From positions 232,788 through 296,787 of the forward strand of contig NZ_FOGW01000005.1 of NCBI RefSeq assembly GCF_900111325.1: 64,000 nt of DNA, read 5' to 3'. Numbering within the stretch: the first letter of the stretch is position 1; every line of letters begins with the position of its first letter. Origin of the DNA: Lachnobacterium bovis. GTDB lineage: Bacteria; Bacillota; Clostridia; Lachnospirales; Lachnospiraceae. Under the pieces are notes generated by a model. It saw nothing but the letters and a program-made list of their open reading frames with translations, had not been told where the DNA came from and did no database searches. This document shows positions 46,434 through 55,538 of the stretch, piece by piece. A program made the position numbers and the translations under genes.

Positions 46434-48767
46434 TTATCGTCTACACTTCGATGCTAAATACTTCATTATTATATCATAATTTTCGTGTTTGTGTGGAAAA
46501 ACACAGTTTGTACACACTTTTATTTTTTTCCCCTCTTTTTCAATATAAGTTGGATGTCCCAAACATTCATCTAAAAAATACATAGGACAATAACAAAATA
46601 GGCAATTTAAATTTTTAATATTCTTGTGACAAGGATAATATTTACAGGCATAATTTGTAAAAAATGAGCTAGAACTTTTATCTTCAAAAGGCTCTAAATC
46701 TTTTACAATTACAGTTGTTAAGTAACCTTCTAATTTATCCAAATTTTCTACTCCCATAACAACTTTTTGATTATCTAACCCACAATTTGAAACACCATAT
46801 ATCACTGTTTTCCTATATCTTTTTTCATCTTTTAACATTTCTTGCAACTTCAACAATTTAGAACCTGATTTCATATAAACTCTTGTTCCTCGTAAATTCT
46901 TAGTTGTCTCTATTTCATACGAAGCAGGTATAATATGAATCTGTTCTGATTTATCAGCTAACGGAATCCCTAATTCTGCTGCAACCGCACAAAAAGAAGG
47001 AATTCCATTTATAAGTTTGACTGGGATATTGTCACTATCGCATTTTGCAGAAATATAATTAAAAGTTGAGTAAATACAAACATCACCTATTGTTACAAAA
47101 GCCACTTTTTTATTCATATTGTAAGCATCTTTTATTACCTTATAACAATAATTATGTGCCTTTTCTAAAATTTCTTTATTTTTAGTCATTGGAAAGTCTA
47201 TAGCAACAAAAATATCTTTATCAATTTTAGGAAATTCTTTTTTAATTATATTGTAAGCATAACTGGATTCTAGTTCCTTTGTCGGAATAATGATTCTATC
47301 TGCGTCTCTTATCACTTCTTTTGCTTCCGATGTAAGTTTATTTATGTTTCCAGGTCCTACTCCTATACCATAAACATAATTTGATTTTGTAGAATGATTA
47401 TTTTTTTTATAATTTATCATTTTTTCTACAAAATTATCTACAAAACTTACAATCTGAGGATAATACAAATGAGGAAAGCCAGCCCAAATATTATCAGTCA
47501 CATAACATCCATTCCATTTTTTATCATTTGAAACCTTTTTTACAGAACATGAACAATCCTCTCTTAAGCTTTCAAAATAATGAAATTCATGTGCTTTTGC
47601 TGTTTTATTTGACAAAAAACTAGATGTATTTTCTTTTACTTCTACATATCCAAAATTAACCAATTTATTACGATACACACATTTGCCACTAAGTATTCCC
47701 AACATTTCATATGAATTCTCGTACTCAACAAAATCATGTAAATACATGTATCCACCACATTCCGCAACAAGCGGTATATTATTTTGCACTTTCTCTTTTA
47801 TATCTTTTTTTATGGCATAATTTTTACTTAGCTGTTCTAAATATAATTCAGGATAACCACCACCTAGCAATATTCCATCTATATTATCCGGTAATTTTTT
47901 ATCCCTTATTGGAGAAAATTCAACCAATTGAACACCCCTATTTTTTAGCATTTCTAAATTTTCTTCATAATAAAAGCAAAACGCTTCATCTCTAGCAACT
48001 GCAAGTCTACAAATTTCTTTTTCATTTTCTAATTCTACATTATTTTTTTTATTTACTTTATTGTAATCTTGATTGTAGTTTTGCTTATCAAAATTTGATA
48101 ATTTTAATAAAGAATCTATATCAACAGTTTTTTCTATCTCAACAGCTAACTTAGAAATTTTTTTATTTAAGTCATCAATTTCATTCGGCATAACAAGTCC
48201 TAAATGACGACTTTCAAAACTTAATGAAATATCTTTTTTTAAAGTTCCATAGACTTTTATGTCTAATTCTTCTTCTATCATCTTTTTTAAAGTTTTGCCA
48301 TATGTTTCAGAAACTCTGTTAAGAATTACACCTTTTATAAGCTTATTTATATCGTATTTTAAAAAACCATAAATAAGTGGCAAGATACTTCGTCCCATGC
48401 CACCAACATCTATCACTAAAATTATAGGACAATTTAATATCTTAGCCACATGATACGAAGAACCCTGTTCTTGCTGTCCTCCAACTCCATCATATAATCC
48501 CATCACGCCTTCAATTATCGATTCATCATATACATTACTTGTTTCTTGAAATAATGTTTTTAATTGATTTTCTTCAAGGAAAAATGTATCAACATTTCTA
48601 CTTGGAACACCTATAATTTTCCTATGAAACATAGGATCTATATAATCCGGACCACATTTATAGCTAACAACATTAATTTCTCTATTTTTTAATGCTTTAA
48701 GTAATCCGCATGTAATCATTGTTTTTCCACTGCCACTTTTAATTGCAGCAATCATTAATTTTCCCAA
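46434..48767 (-). CDS. CbiA-CbiL-Cys-rich domain fusion: cobyrinate a,c-diamide synthase and cobalt-factor II C20-methyltransferase
   Basis: Three modules make up 777 aa. Residues 1-455 are CbiA: MIAAIKSGSGKTMITCGLL, KCGPDYIDPMFH, ILLGGGYPELYLEQL and the glutaminase Cys337 in PLVAECGGYMYLHDF. They amidate the a and c side chains. Residues about 463-690 are CbiL, the C20 methyltransferase (YGIGVGPGNINKLTSEA; FVTIGDVCIYSTFNYI; GIPSFCAVAAELGIPL). Residues about 700-777 are a Cys-rich small (PF04071-like) domain with about ten Cys (YYPCHK, LNCLFCYCPMYF, CTNCVFPH), probably metal-binding. Fusing an early methylation step to a later amidation step is unusual. The gene is last in the cob run before uppP. 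Confidence 0.9.
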   Translation of the reverse strand: MGKLMIAAIKSGSGKTMITCGLLKALKNREINVVSYKCGPDYIDPMFHRKIIGVPSRNVDTFFLEENQLKTLFQETSNVYDESIIEGVMGLYDGVGGQQEQGSSYHVAKILNCPIILVIDVGGMGRSILPLIYGFLKYDINKLIKGVILNRVSETYGKTLKKMIEEELDIKVYGTLKKDISLSFESRHLGLVMPNEIDDLNKKISKLAVEIEKTVDIDSLLKLSNFDKQNYNQDYNKVNKKNNVELENEKEICRLAVARDEAFCFYYEENLEMLKNRGVQLVEFSPIRDKKLPDNIDGILLGGGYPELYLEQLSKNYAIKKDIKEKVQNNIPLVAECGGYMYLHDFVEYENSYEMLGILSGKCVYRNKLVNFGYVEVKENTSSFLSNKTAKAHEFHYFESLREDCSCSVKKVSNDKKWNGCYVTDNIWAGFPHLYYPQIVSFVDNFVEKMINYKKNNHSTKSNYVYGIGVGPGNINKLTSEAKEVIRDADRIIIPTKELESSYAYNIIKKEFPKIDKDIFVAIDFPMTKNKEILEKAHNYCYKVIKDAYNMNKKVAFVTIGDVCIYSTFNYISAKCDSDNIPVKLINGIPSFCAVAAELGIPLADKSEQIHIIPASYEIETTKNLRGTRVYMKSGSKLLKLQEMLKDEKRYRKTVIYGVSNCGLDNQKVVMGVENLDKLEGYLTTVIVKDLEPFEDKSSSSFFTNYACKYYPCHKNIKNLNCLFCYCPMYFLDECLGHPTYIEKEGKKIKVCTNCVFPHKHENYDIIMKYLASKCRR

Positions 48768-48785
48768 TTTTGCACTCTCCTGCTG

Positions 48786-50912
48786 TTATTTATTTTTAGG
48801 CTTAAAGTTGAAAACAAAAATCATAATTGGATTTTGTGCTTTAAACATATTATAATTGCCAACTTTATTTATATTACTATATGAAACTTGAGAGATATCG
48901 ACATCAGTGATAATACCCTTATTCACACCATTCTCAATTGTATTTATAGTATTATTTATACTTTCTAAAGTCACTGCTGTTACGCAAACTCTCATAGTAT
49001 TATTTAAATCAAATAAATAATCGATCATTTTTTCTAAACGACCTCTTGTGCCACCAATAAATGCACTCTTTACAATATCTTTATGATTTTCTATATAATT
49101 CTTGTATTTATTTGTTTCACCTGTATTATTTAGAACCTCTGGAAAATAACCTTCAACTATTTGAATATTTTTTCTTCCAAAATGATCAACATTCTTTTTT
49201 ATAAGTTCAACCGCATATTTATTATTTTCAAATGTAAAGACCTTAATATTTCTATCAAGCATAGCAGTTTCTATGCTAATTGAACCTGAACCTCCTCCGA
49301 TATCCAAAAAGATAGAGTCATCTTCTACTTGCAGTTTATTAATTACAAGATGTCTGATATTTTCTTTTGTCATTGGCACCTTATCCCTAACAAACTCTGA
49401 ATCCTTTATCAATGAAGAATTCTTATGTTTTAAATATTTTTTGTTTTCAATAAAAACAACATATAATCCATCTTTATCTATTTCTTTACATTCTTCTACT
49501 GTAATCTTTTTTATAATTTCATCTGAATACGATAAATTAAATCCAACTGTGATTTCTATGCTATTTTTATCAATATATTTGCCATCAGCTTCTACTATAA
49601 GTTGCCCTATCTTATTGATATCTTTATATCCCGAAACTATCATAAATATTTTTTTATTATATTTTATACTTTCTAGGATTTCATTGTCTCCAAAAAACTC
49701 ATCATATCTACCATGAATACTCATAATTTTAGCATCATTCCACATAGTAGAACATTTTGCTGCCATATAAATTATTGATGATATTCCTGGTAAAATATTA
49801 AGCTCGTATGTTGTGCTTTTTAATTCATTTTTTAAAGCCTCTTTTAAAAGATAACACCCACTGTAAAATCCAACATCCCCCGAAAATAGAACAACTATAT
49901 TATATTTATCTTTTTCGTGGAAAGGGAAATTTTTCAAATACGATATTATATCTTTTGACATATAATATGGCTTCTTTTCTATTTTAGGCGTGACATTCTC
50001 TATCATTCTTTTAGCCCCTAAAACAACATCTGCTTTATTTATTTTTTCCTTTAGTTCATTTATGTAAAAGTTTTCTGTTCCTAGGCCTATTCCAGCTAAA
50101 GTGATATCAAATGAAATATTGGGTTTTATTATTTCTATATTTTCTTCAAAAAATAAATTCACTACCTCTGAAAAACTCATTCCAGACTCTTTTGGTCTTT
50201 TTATTACAAATACTTCAATATCAGCATCCACTGCAGCCTTTATTTTTTCATCAAATCCACCGGCTTTGCCACTTTCCTTCGAAACTAATACTCTAATATC
50301 ATAATTTTTTATAAAAAAACTATTCATCTCGTACGAAAAAGGACCTTGTATAGCAATAATTTTATTTTTACTAATCCCAAGCTCATCACATATTTCTATA
50401 CTTTCTTTTCCTGGAAGTACACGTACAATAAGTCTATTTTTTATACTGTCATCTTGACAAAATTTATGTAATTCTTTGCTTCCTGTCGTTAGCAAAATAT
50501 TGCCATCAACTTTTGAAAGGTTTTGCACGCACTCTTCAATTGAATCAACAAAATGAATATTTTTTTGATTTTTATATTTTTGAGCCACAAAATCTTCATC
50601 TCTTTTCAAGCGAACATATTTTATTTTAGCAACTGCTGCTGCATCTTTAATGTTTTGCGTTACAATTTTAGCATAAGGATGTGTTGAATCTACAACAACG
50701 TCTATATTATTATTTTTAAAAAGATTAATCATTTGATTTTTATCTAATCTTTCGTTTAAAATTTCAACATATTCGTTATCGTCCATAACCATCTTTCCAT
50801 ACTCAGTAGCAACACATACTATATGTTTAACTTTATGCTCTGCTAAAACTTCTGACAGATTTCTTCCTTCTGTTGTTCCCGAAAAAATAACTATTCTTTT
50901 TTCTTTATTCAT
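48786..50912 (-). CDS. CbiJ-CbiE-CbiT fusion: cobalt-precorrin-6A reductase and cobalt-precorrin-7 C5/C15 methyltransferase-decarboxylase
   Basis: Three modules make up 708 aa. Residues about 5-255 are the CbiJ/CobK reductase (IVIFSGTTEGRNLSEVL, DSTHPYAKIVTQN, GPFSYEMN, SKESGKAGGFDEKI). Residues about 268-490 are the CbiE C5-methyltransferase (ITLAGIGLGTENFYINELKEKI, VVLFSGDVGFYSG, ILPGISSI). Residues about 503-700 are the CbiT C15-methyltransferase/decarboxylase (RDKVPMTKENIRHL, FLDIGGGSGSISIETA). CbiE-CbiT fusions (CobL) are well known; adding CbiJ joins three consecutive reactions in one chain. It overlaps cbiH by 8 nt. Confidence 0.93.
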   Translation of the reverse strand: MNKEKRIVIFSGTTEGRNLSEVLAEHKVKHIVCVATEYGKMVMDDNEYVEILNERLDKNQMINLFKNNNIDVVVDSTHPYAKIVTQNIKDAAAVAKIKYVRLKRDEDFVAQKYKNQKNIHFVDSIEECVQNLSKVDGNILLTTGSKELHKFCQDDSIKNRLIVRVLPGKESIEICDELGISKNKIIAIQGPFSYEMNSFFIKNYDIRVLVSKESGKAGGFDEKIKAAVDADIEVFVIKRPKESGMSFSEVVNLFFEENIEIIKPNISFDITLAGIGLGTENFYINELKEKINKADVVLGAKRMIENVTPKIEKKPYYMSKDIISYLKNFPFHEKDKYNIVVLFSGDVGFYSGCYLLKEALKNELKSTTYELNILPGISSIIYMAAKCSTMWNDAKIMSIHGRYDEFFGDNEILESIKYNKKIFMIVSGYKDINKIGQLIVEADGKYIDKNSIEITVGFNLSYSDEIIKKITVEECKEIDKDGLYVVFIENKKYLKHKNSSLIKDSEFVRDKVPMTKENIRHLVINKLQVEDDSIFLDIGGGSGSISIETAMLDRNIKVFTFENNKYAVELIKKNVDHFGRKNIQIVEGYFPEVLNNTGETNKYKNYIENHKDIVKSAFIGGTRGRLEKMIDYLFDLNNTMRVCVTAVTLESINNTINTIENGVNKGIITDVDISQVSYSNINKVGNYNMFKAQNPIMIFVFNFKPKNK

Positions 50913-51654
50913 TTTTTTTATATCCTCTTGGTGTTATTAGTTTATTGTCGATTATTTTAGTACATGAATTTCCTATGAAAACAGTTGTAAACATATCTAC
51001 TTTTTCATTTTTTAATTCTTCAAAAGAACATACCTTTATTTCTGTTCCTTCACGTCCTATATTCTTAACATAACCACATGGACGAGTATTTTCTATATAT
51101 TCACTCATTATTATACAAGCTTTTTCTAAATAATGACTTCTTTTTTTACTAGAAGGATTATATAAAGCGATAGCAAAATCTGCATACGCTGCTGCCTTTA
51201 AACGCTTTTCTATTTTCTCCCAAGGCGTCAATAAATCACTTAAACTAATAACACAAAAATCATGATTAAGCGGTGCACCTATTTCCGCTGCACCACTAAT
51301 TGCTGCAGTAATTCCAGGTACTACTCTTAATTTTATTTTCTTATTTGGATTTGAATACTCTTGTAAAAGTTCATACATTAAAGATGCCATTCCATATATA
51401 CCAGCATCACCACTGCATACCATGGCCACTTTTTTACCTTCTAATGCTTTCTCATAGCATATTCTACATCTTTCGACTTCTTTTTTCATTGGTGTTGAAA
51501 TTAATTCTTTATCTGAATATTCTTCACCTAACAAATCTAAATAAACCTGATAACCAATAATCGTGTCCATTTCTTTGAGGATAGCTCGAGCCTCAATTGT
51601 CATTTTTGTTCCTTTTCCAGGACCCATTCCAACAATATAAATACAATTAGTCAT
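50905..51654 (-). CDS. cbiH: Cobalt-factor III / precorrin-3B C17-methyltransferase CbiH
   Basis: This is the SAM-dependent ring-contraction methyltransferase acting at C17. The 249-aa product has the tetrapyrrole methylase pattern: IYIVGMGPGKGTKMTIEARAIL, MVCSGDAGIYGMASLMYEL, VPGITAAISGAAEIGAPLNHDFCVISLSDLLTPWE, ALYNPSSKKRSHYLEKA. The last two are specific to CbiH/CobJ. It overlaps cbiG and the CbiJET gene by 8 nt on each side, indicating translational coupling. Confidence 0.94.
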   Translation of the reverse strand: MTNCIYIVGMGPGKGTKMTIEARAILKEMDTIIGYQVYLDLLGEEYSDKELISTPMKKEVERCRICYEKALEGKKVAMVCSGDAGIYGMASLMYELLQEYSNPNKKIKLRVVPGITAAISGAAEIGAPLNHDFCVISLSDLLTPWEKIEKRLKAAAYADFAIALYNPSSKKRSHYLEKACIIMSEYIENTRPCGYVKNIGREGTEIKVCSFEELKNEKVDMFTTVFIGNSCTKIIDNKLITPRGYKKNE

Positions 51655-52747
51655 CTATATTAATCCTCCAGTCTCTTTGAATTATTGCAACAGTAACTCC
51701 ATTATTTGCAACCTTGTGACAGATAATTTCACTATTATTTTTTTCTCCGAAAAATTCACTATTAACATATGCAAGTGCCGATGTTTCACACACATTGCCC
51801 ACTCCAATAGTTTCTTTTACAAACTCTGATTCTTCAAAATCACCTTTTTGTTTTCTTAACGTTTCCACATCATATGTTTTAAATGGTATATTATACTTTT
51901 CAGAAAATTCTATTATCCCTTCTTCATCCTTTTTTATATCAACAGAAGTTATTGCTATACAATCTTCTATATCAATTTTTTCCTGTTCTAAAACTTTAAT
52001 GATATGCTGTTCTATTTCATGCGCTTTTTTACCCTTTTTACATCCTATTCCGATAACATATTTTTTAGGGTAAAGATATAAACTCGCATTGATTTGATTA
52101 TTCAAAAGGAACGGATTTCTCGAATCCGCAATAATTACATCAACTGTTTCCGTTGGCGGAAATTTTTTTAATTGAATTATTGTATTTTTTATAGAAATTT
52201 CATGTTCATCTATAAAAAAAGAATGTCCCTTCTCAATACTCATGGTAATAGGTTGACCATCTAGCACTTTAGCCGAAACTTGGGCTATTCCATATTTATT
52301 ACCTATGAATAAATTGTTCTTTTTAGCAAAAATATCTATTGCAAATTTATCAGATACATCAGTCGCTGTTGTTATTACAGGAATTGCTCTTATTTTTGCT
52401 GCAATAAATACGGCTAATTCATTTGCGCCTCCATAATGTCCAGACAAAAGTGGAATTACAAACTCTCCATTTTCATCAATATTAATAACAGCACTGTCAA
52501 CTAATTTGTTTTTTAAAGATGGTGCTATCACTCTTACAGCAATTCCGCACGCTCCAATGAAAATAATTGCATGATGCTTCTTAAATTCTTTTCTTACCCA
52601 CTCCGTCAAAGAGTCTCCCACGTAATATATCCCTTCATATGCTTTTTTCTTTGAAAAACACTTCACTTCATAATTGTCTAATCTGTTAAAAAGAATCTTA
52701 GACAGTTTAGCTCCTTTTGTTGTAAAGCTAATTATGCTAATGTTCAC
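51647..52747 (-). CDS. cbiG: Cobalt-precorrin-5A hydrolase CbiG
   Basis: CbiG opens the delta-lactone of cobalt-precorrin-5A and releases acetaldehyde; it is a hallmark of the anaerobic route. The 366-aa product has the N-terminal domain (ISIISFTTKGAKLSKILF), the conserved IFIGACGIAVRVIAPSLKNKLVDSAVINIDENGEFVIPLLSGHYGGANELA block and the CbiG C-terminal domain (YVIGIGCKKGK, VGNVCETSALAY). GTG at 52747 is chosen: GAGGGG lies 7 nt upstream and the protein then starts at the conserved NISIISF. A longer frame would overlap cbiF. Confidence 0.93.
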   Translation of the reverse strand: MNISIISFTTKGAKLSKILFNRLDNYEVKCFSKKKAYEGIYYVGDSLTEWVRKEFKKHHAIIFIGACGIAVRVIAPSLKNKLVDSAVINIDENGEFVIPLLSGHYGGANELAVFIAAKIRAIPVITTATDVSDKFAIDIFAKKNNLFIGNKYGIAQVSAKVLDGQPITMSIEKGHSFFIDEHEISIKNTIIQLKKFPPTETVDVIIADSRNPFLLNNQINASLYLYPKKYVIGIGCKKGKKAHEIEQHIIKVLEQEKIDIEDCIAITSVDIKKDEEGIIEFSEKYNIPFKTYDVETLRKQKGDFEESEFVKETIGVGNVCETSALAYVNSEFFGEKNNSEIICHKVANNGVTVAIIQRDWRINIDD

Positions 52748-52763
52748 AATCTCACCCCTCTTA

Positions 52764-53522
52764 TTACTCCTTTGCTTTTCTATACTCTGTCGAAAAATCT
52801 GGAGCATATAATCTTGATTTTTGATATTCAAAATGTTCCAAAACATCCCCAACTATCACTAAAGCTGTTTTTGTTATATTATTTTCTCTAGCCACTTCGT
52901 CTAGTGTTTCTACTGTACACTTAAATATTTTTTCATCTGGCCACGTAACTTTATATGCAATTGCAGCAGGTGTCGAAGGTGAATATCCACCTTGAATCAA
53001 TCTTTTGCTAAGTTCCTTTACCATTCCAATTGATAAATAAATCGCCATTGTTGCATTATGACTTGCAAATGATTGAATACTTTCTTTTTCTGGTACTTTT
53101 GTTTTTCCTTCCATTCGTGTAATAATAAGTGACTGGGATACATTTGGCAATGTATACTCAACATTCATACTTGCAGCAGCTCCAAAACATGCGCTAACTC
53201 CTGGACAACTATCATACAATATTCCTCTTTTATCAAGTTCATCCATTTGTTCTCTTACTGCACCATATATACATGGATCACCTGTATGCACTCTTGCTAC
53301 ATCTTTTTTTTCTTTTTCTGCCAATTCCATTACTTCTATGACCTCATCTAATGTCATAGTCGCACTATTATAAACAATACAATCCTCTTTTTTATATTGC
53401 AATAATTCTTTATTCACTAATGATCCAGCATATATTATAATATCAGCTTTCTTTAAAATATTCATACCTCTTACAGTTATCAAATCTACTGCTCCTGTGC
53501 CAGCACCAACAAAATGAATCAT
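52764..53522 (-). CDS. cbiF: Cobalt-precorrin-4 C11-methyltransferase CbiF
   Basis: This enzyme methylates C11 of cobalt-precorrin-4. The 252-aa product matches CbiF/CobM closely: MIHFVGAGTGAVDLITVRGMNILKKADIIIYAGSLVNKELL, VARVHTGDPCIYGAVREQMDEL, SCPGVSACFGAAASMNVEYTLPNVSQSLIITRMEGKT, and HNATMAIYLSIGMVKEL. It is separated from cbiD by 8 nt and from cbiG by 16 nt. Confidence 0.96.
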   Translation of the reverse strand: MIHFVGAGTGAVDLITVRGMNILKKADIIIYAGSLVNKELLQYKKEDCIVYNSATMTLDEVIEVMELAEKEKKDVARVHTGDPCIYGAVREQMDELDKRGILYDSCPGVSACFGAAASMNVEYTLPNVSQSLIITRMEGKTKVPEKESIQSFASHNATMAIYLSIGMVKELSKRLIQGGYSPSTPAAIAYKVTWPDEKIFKCTVETLDEVARENNITKTALVIVGDVLEHFEYQKSRLYAPDFSTEYRKAKE

Positions 53523-53530
53523 ATTTCCTC

Positions 53531-54727
53531 CTAAATTTTGATATTAGTGTTCATACTTTTTAAATCCTTAATATAATCATCGGCTAATTTAGATTTTCCT
53601 AATTCTCCATAATTACTTGAAAAAACAATTACTTCAACTTCAATTTCTCCATTGTGTCTATTATTAAGATAAAAGTATATTTTTTCAATAATTATATCCA
53701 TTATTCTTTTTAAAAGAGAACCTTCTTTAATGTTATATTTCTCATCATCAGCAACTTTATTATTATCTTTTATTTTTTGATTCTTATCCGCCTCAATTAT
53801 AATTGACAATGCATCTTCTGTTGAAATTGTATCTAATACCTTTCTTGCTAGAAATACATCATCTGTTGCTCTTATAGTTGCAGCTGCAAGAATTTCCATT
53901 CTACAATCTGCTTCTTTAGAATGAGTATTCATTATACCACCAGCGACTTTAACCAATTTTCCTATATGTCCGCTTAATAAAACTTTTTTAAAACCAAGTT
54001 CCTTTGCAATATCAAGTGTTTCCCCTATAAAATTACTACATTTTACACTCTTTTCTAAGTCATAATCATATGTCTCTTTCATAAAATTCAAGCCATAGTT
54101 TCCTGGTGAAATTGCAAGTATATCATAGCCTAAAGCTTTTTTTTGATTAATTTCAACTCTAATAGTATCAACAAGCGCTTTTTTACTCATAGGTTCAACA
54201 ATCCCACTTGTTCCTAAAATCGAAATTCCACCTACTATGCCTAACCTTGGATTAAATGTTTTTTTTGCAATCTCAATACCGTTTGGAACACTAATTTCTA
54301 CTTTTACAGTATCTGAAAAATCAAAAAACTTACAAACCTCTTCTACTTCTTCTTTTATCATTTTTCTCGGAACAGAATTTATTGCTGCATTGCCTACAGG
54401 CTGATCTAATCCTGGTTTTGTAATTCTTCCGACCCCTTTTCCTCCATCAATTATAATTTCAAGTTCATGTGTACTATTCTTTTCTATCGATACCTTTGAA
54501 AAGATATATGCTTTATCTGTTGCATCAACATCATCTCCACCATCTTTTTGCACAGCACACATCACAAAATTTTCTTCCATTGTGATTTTTTCAATTTTAG
54601 GACTATACTCTATTTGCTTTGGTGTAATTATAGTAATTGTTTCTTTCTTTTTTCCTGAAAGTAACATATAAATTGCCGCCTTTGAAGCCGCAGCTGCACA
54701 ACTTCCTGTTGTAAAACCATATCTCAT
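53531..54727 (-). CDS. cbiD: Cobalt-precorrin-5B C1-methyltransferase CbiD
   Basis: CbiD is the C1 methyltransferase unique to the anaerobic pathway. The 398-aa product begins with the signature MRYGFTTGSCAAAASKAAIYMLL and contains KDGGDDVDATD, VGRITKPGLDQPVGNAAINSVPRKMI, GGISILGTSGIVEPMS and LLSGHIGKLVKVAGGIMNTHSKEADCR. Its C-terminus carries an Asp/Asn/Lys-rich linker (DKNQKIKDNNKVADDEK) before the last helix. It follows cbiC. Confidence 0.96.
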   Translation of the reverse strand: MRYGFTTGSCAAAASKAAIYMLLSGKKKETITIITPKQIEYSPKIEKITMEENFVMCAVQKDGGDDVDATDKAYIFSKVSIEKNSTHELEIIIDGGKGVGRITKPGLDQPVGNAAINSVPRKMIKEEVEEVCKFFDFSDTVKVEISVPNGIEIAKKTFNPRLGIVGGISILGTSGIVEPMSKKALVDTIRVEINQKKALGYDILAISPGNYGLNFMKETYDYDLEKSVKCSNFIGETLDIAKELGFKKVLLSGHIGKLVKVAGGIMNTHSKEADCRMEILAAATIRATDDVFLARKVLDTISTEDALSIIIEADKNQKIKDNNKVADDEKYNIKEGSLLKRIMDIIIEKIYFYLNNRHNGEIEVEVIVFSSNYGELGKSKLADDYIKDLKSMNTNIKI

Positions 54728-54779
54728 AGCATCTACCTTTTCTATTAATTATCACATTTTTGTTGTTTTATTGTATCCT

Positions 54780-55442
54780 TTAGTTTTTAAGATTTAATTC
54801 ATCTCTAACTTGATATAAAATTGCGTTACATATTGCAGCAGCAACATTACTGCCACCCTTTCTTCCTTTATTTACAATATATGGAACATCTGAATTTAAA
54901 ATCAACTCTTTTGACGCTTCCACATTAACAAATCCAACAGGAACACCAATAATAAACGCTGGTTTATATCCCTCCTGCATCAATTTATATAATTCAATTA
55001 ATGCCGTAGGTGCATTTCCTATCGCAAAAATAACTGGACCATCTAACTCTGACGCAAACTTCATACTCATAGTAGCTCTTGTGACATTATTTTCTTTTGC
55101 AAGTTTAGCAATTTTTTCATCTGCCATAAAACACTTTGCTTCAATGTCAAGAGTCTTTAATACCTTTTTATTAATTCCAGCAAGCCCCATGTTCGTATCA
55201 GTAACAATAGTTGCATGGTTTTTCACTAAATTTTTTACTATATCCACGGCATTTTCAGAATATTTTAATGTATCTGCATATTCAAAATCTGCACTAGTAT
55301 GAATAACCCTTCTTGTTATTTTATCTTCTTTTTCTGGTAAAACAATTCCTTTTTGGGAAAGTTCTTCCTGGATTATTTCAAAACTTCTTTTCTCTATTTC
55401 CGTTGGAAGAACATATTCTATATTTTTCAATAAATCCGGCAT
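54780..55442 (-). CDS. cbiC: Cobalt-precorrin-8 methylmutase CbiC
   Basis: CbiC moves the C11 methyl group to C12, giving cobyrinate. The 220-aa product has IEKRSFEIIQEEL, the catalytic His in TRRVIHTSADFEYADTL, TDTNMGLAGINKKVL, FAIGNAPTALIELYKLMQEGYKPAFIIGVPVGFVNVEASKE, and GRKGGSNVAAAICNAILY. All family blocks are present. It is followed by cbiD after 52 nt and preceded by cobD. Confidence 0.96.
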   Translation of the reverse strand: MPDLLKNIEYVLPTEIEKRSFEIIQEELSQKGIVLPEKEDKITRRVIHTSADFEYADTLKYSENAVDIVKNLVKNHATIVTDTNMGLAGINKKVLKTLDIEAKCFMADEKIAKLAKENNVTRATMSMKFASELDGPVIFAIGNAPTALIELYKLMQEGYKPAFIIGVPVGFVNVEASKELILNSDVPYIVNKGRKGGSNVAAAICNAILYQVRDELNLKN

Positions 55443-55538
55443 TATTTTTTATTCCTCTCTCTACTCATATATTCATGAATTTTATTATATAATTTTCAAT
55501 TTTATATTTTTTATGTGATATTTTAAAGACAAAAAATG

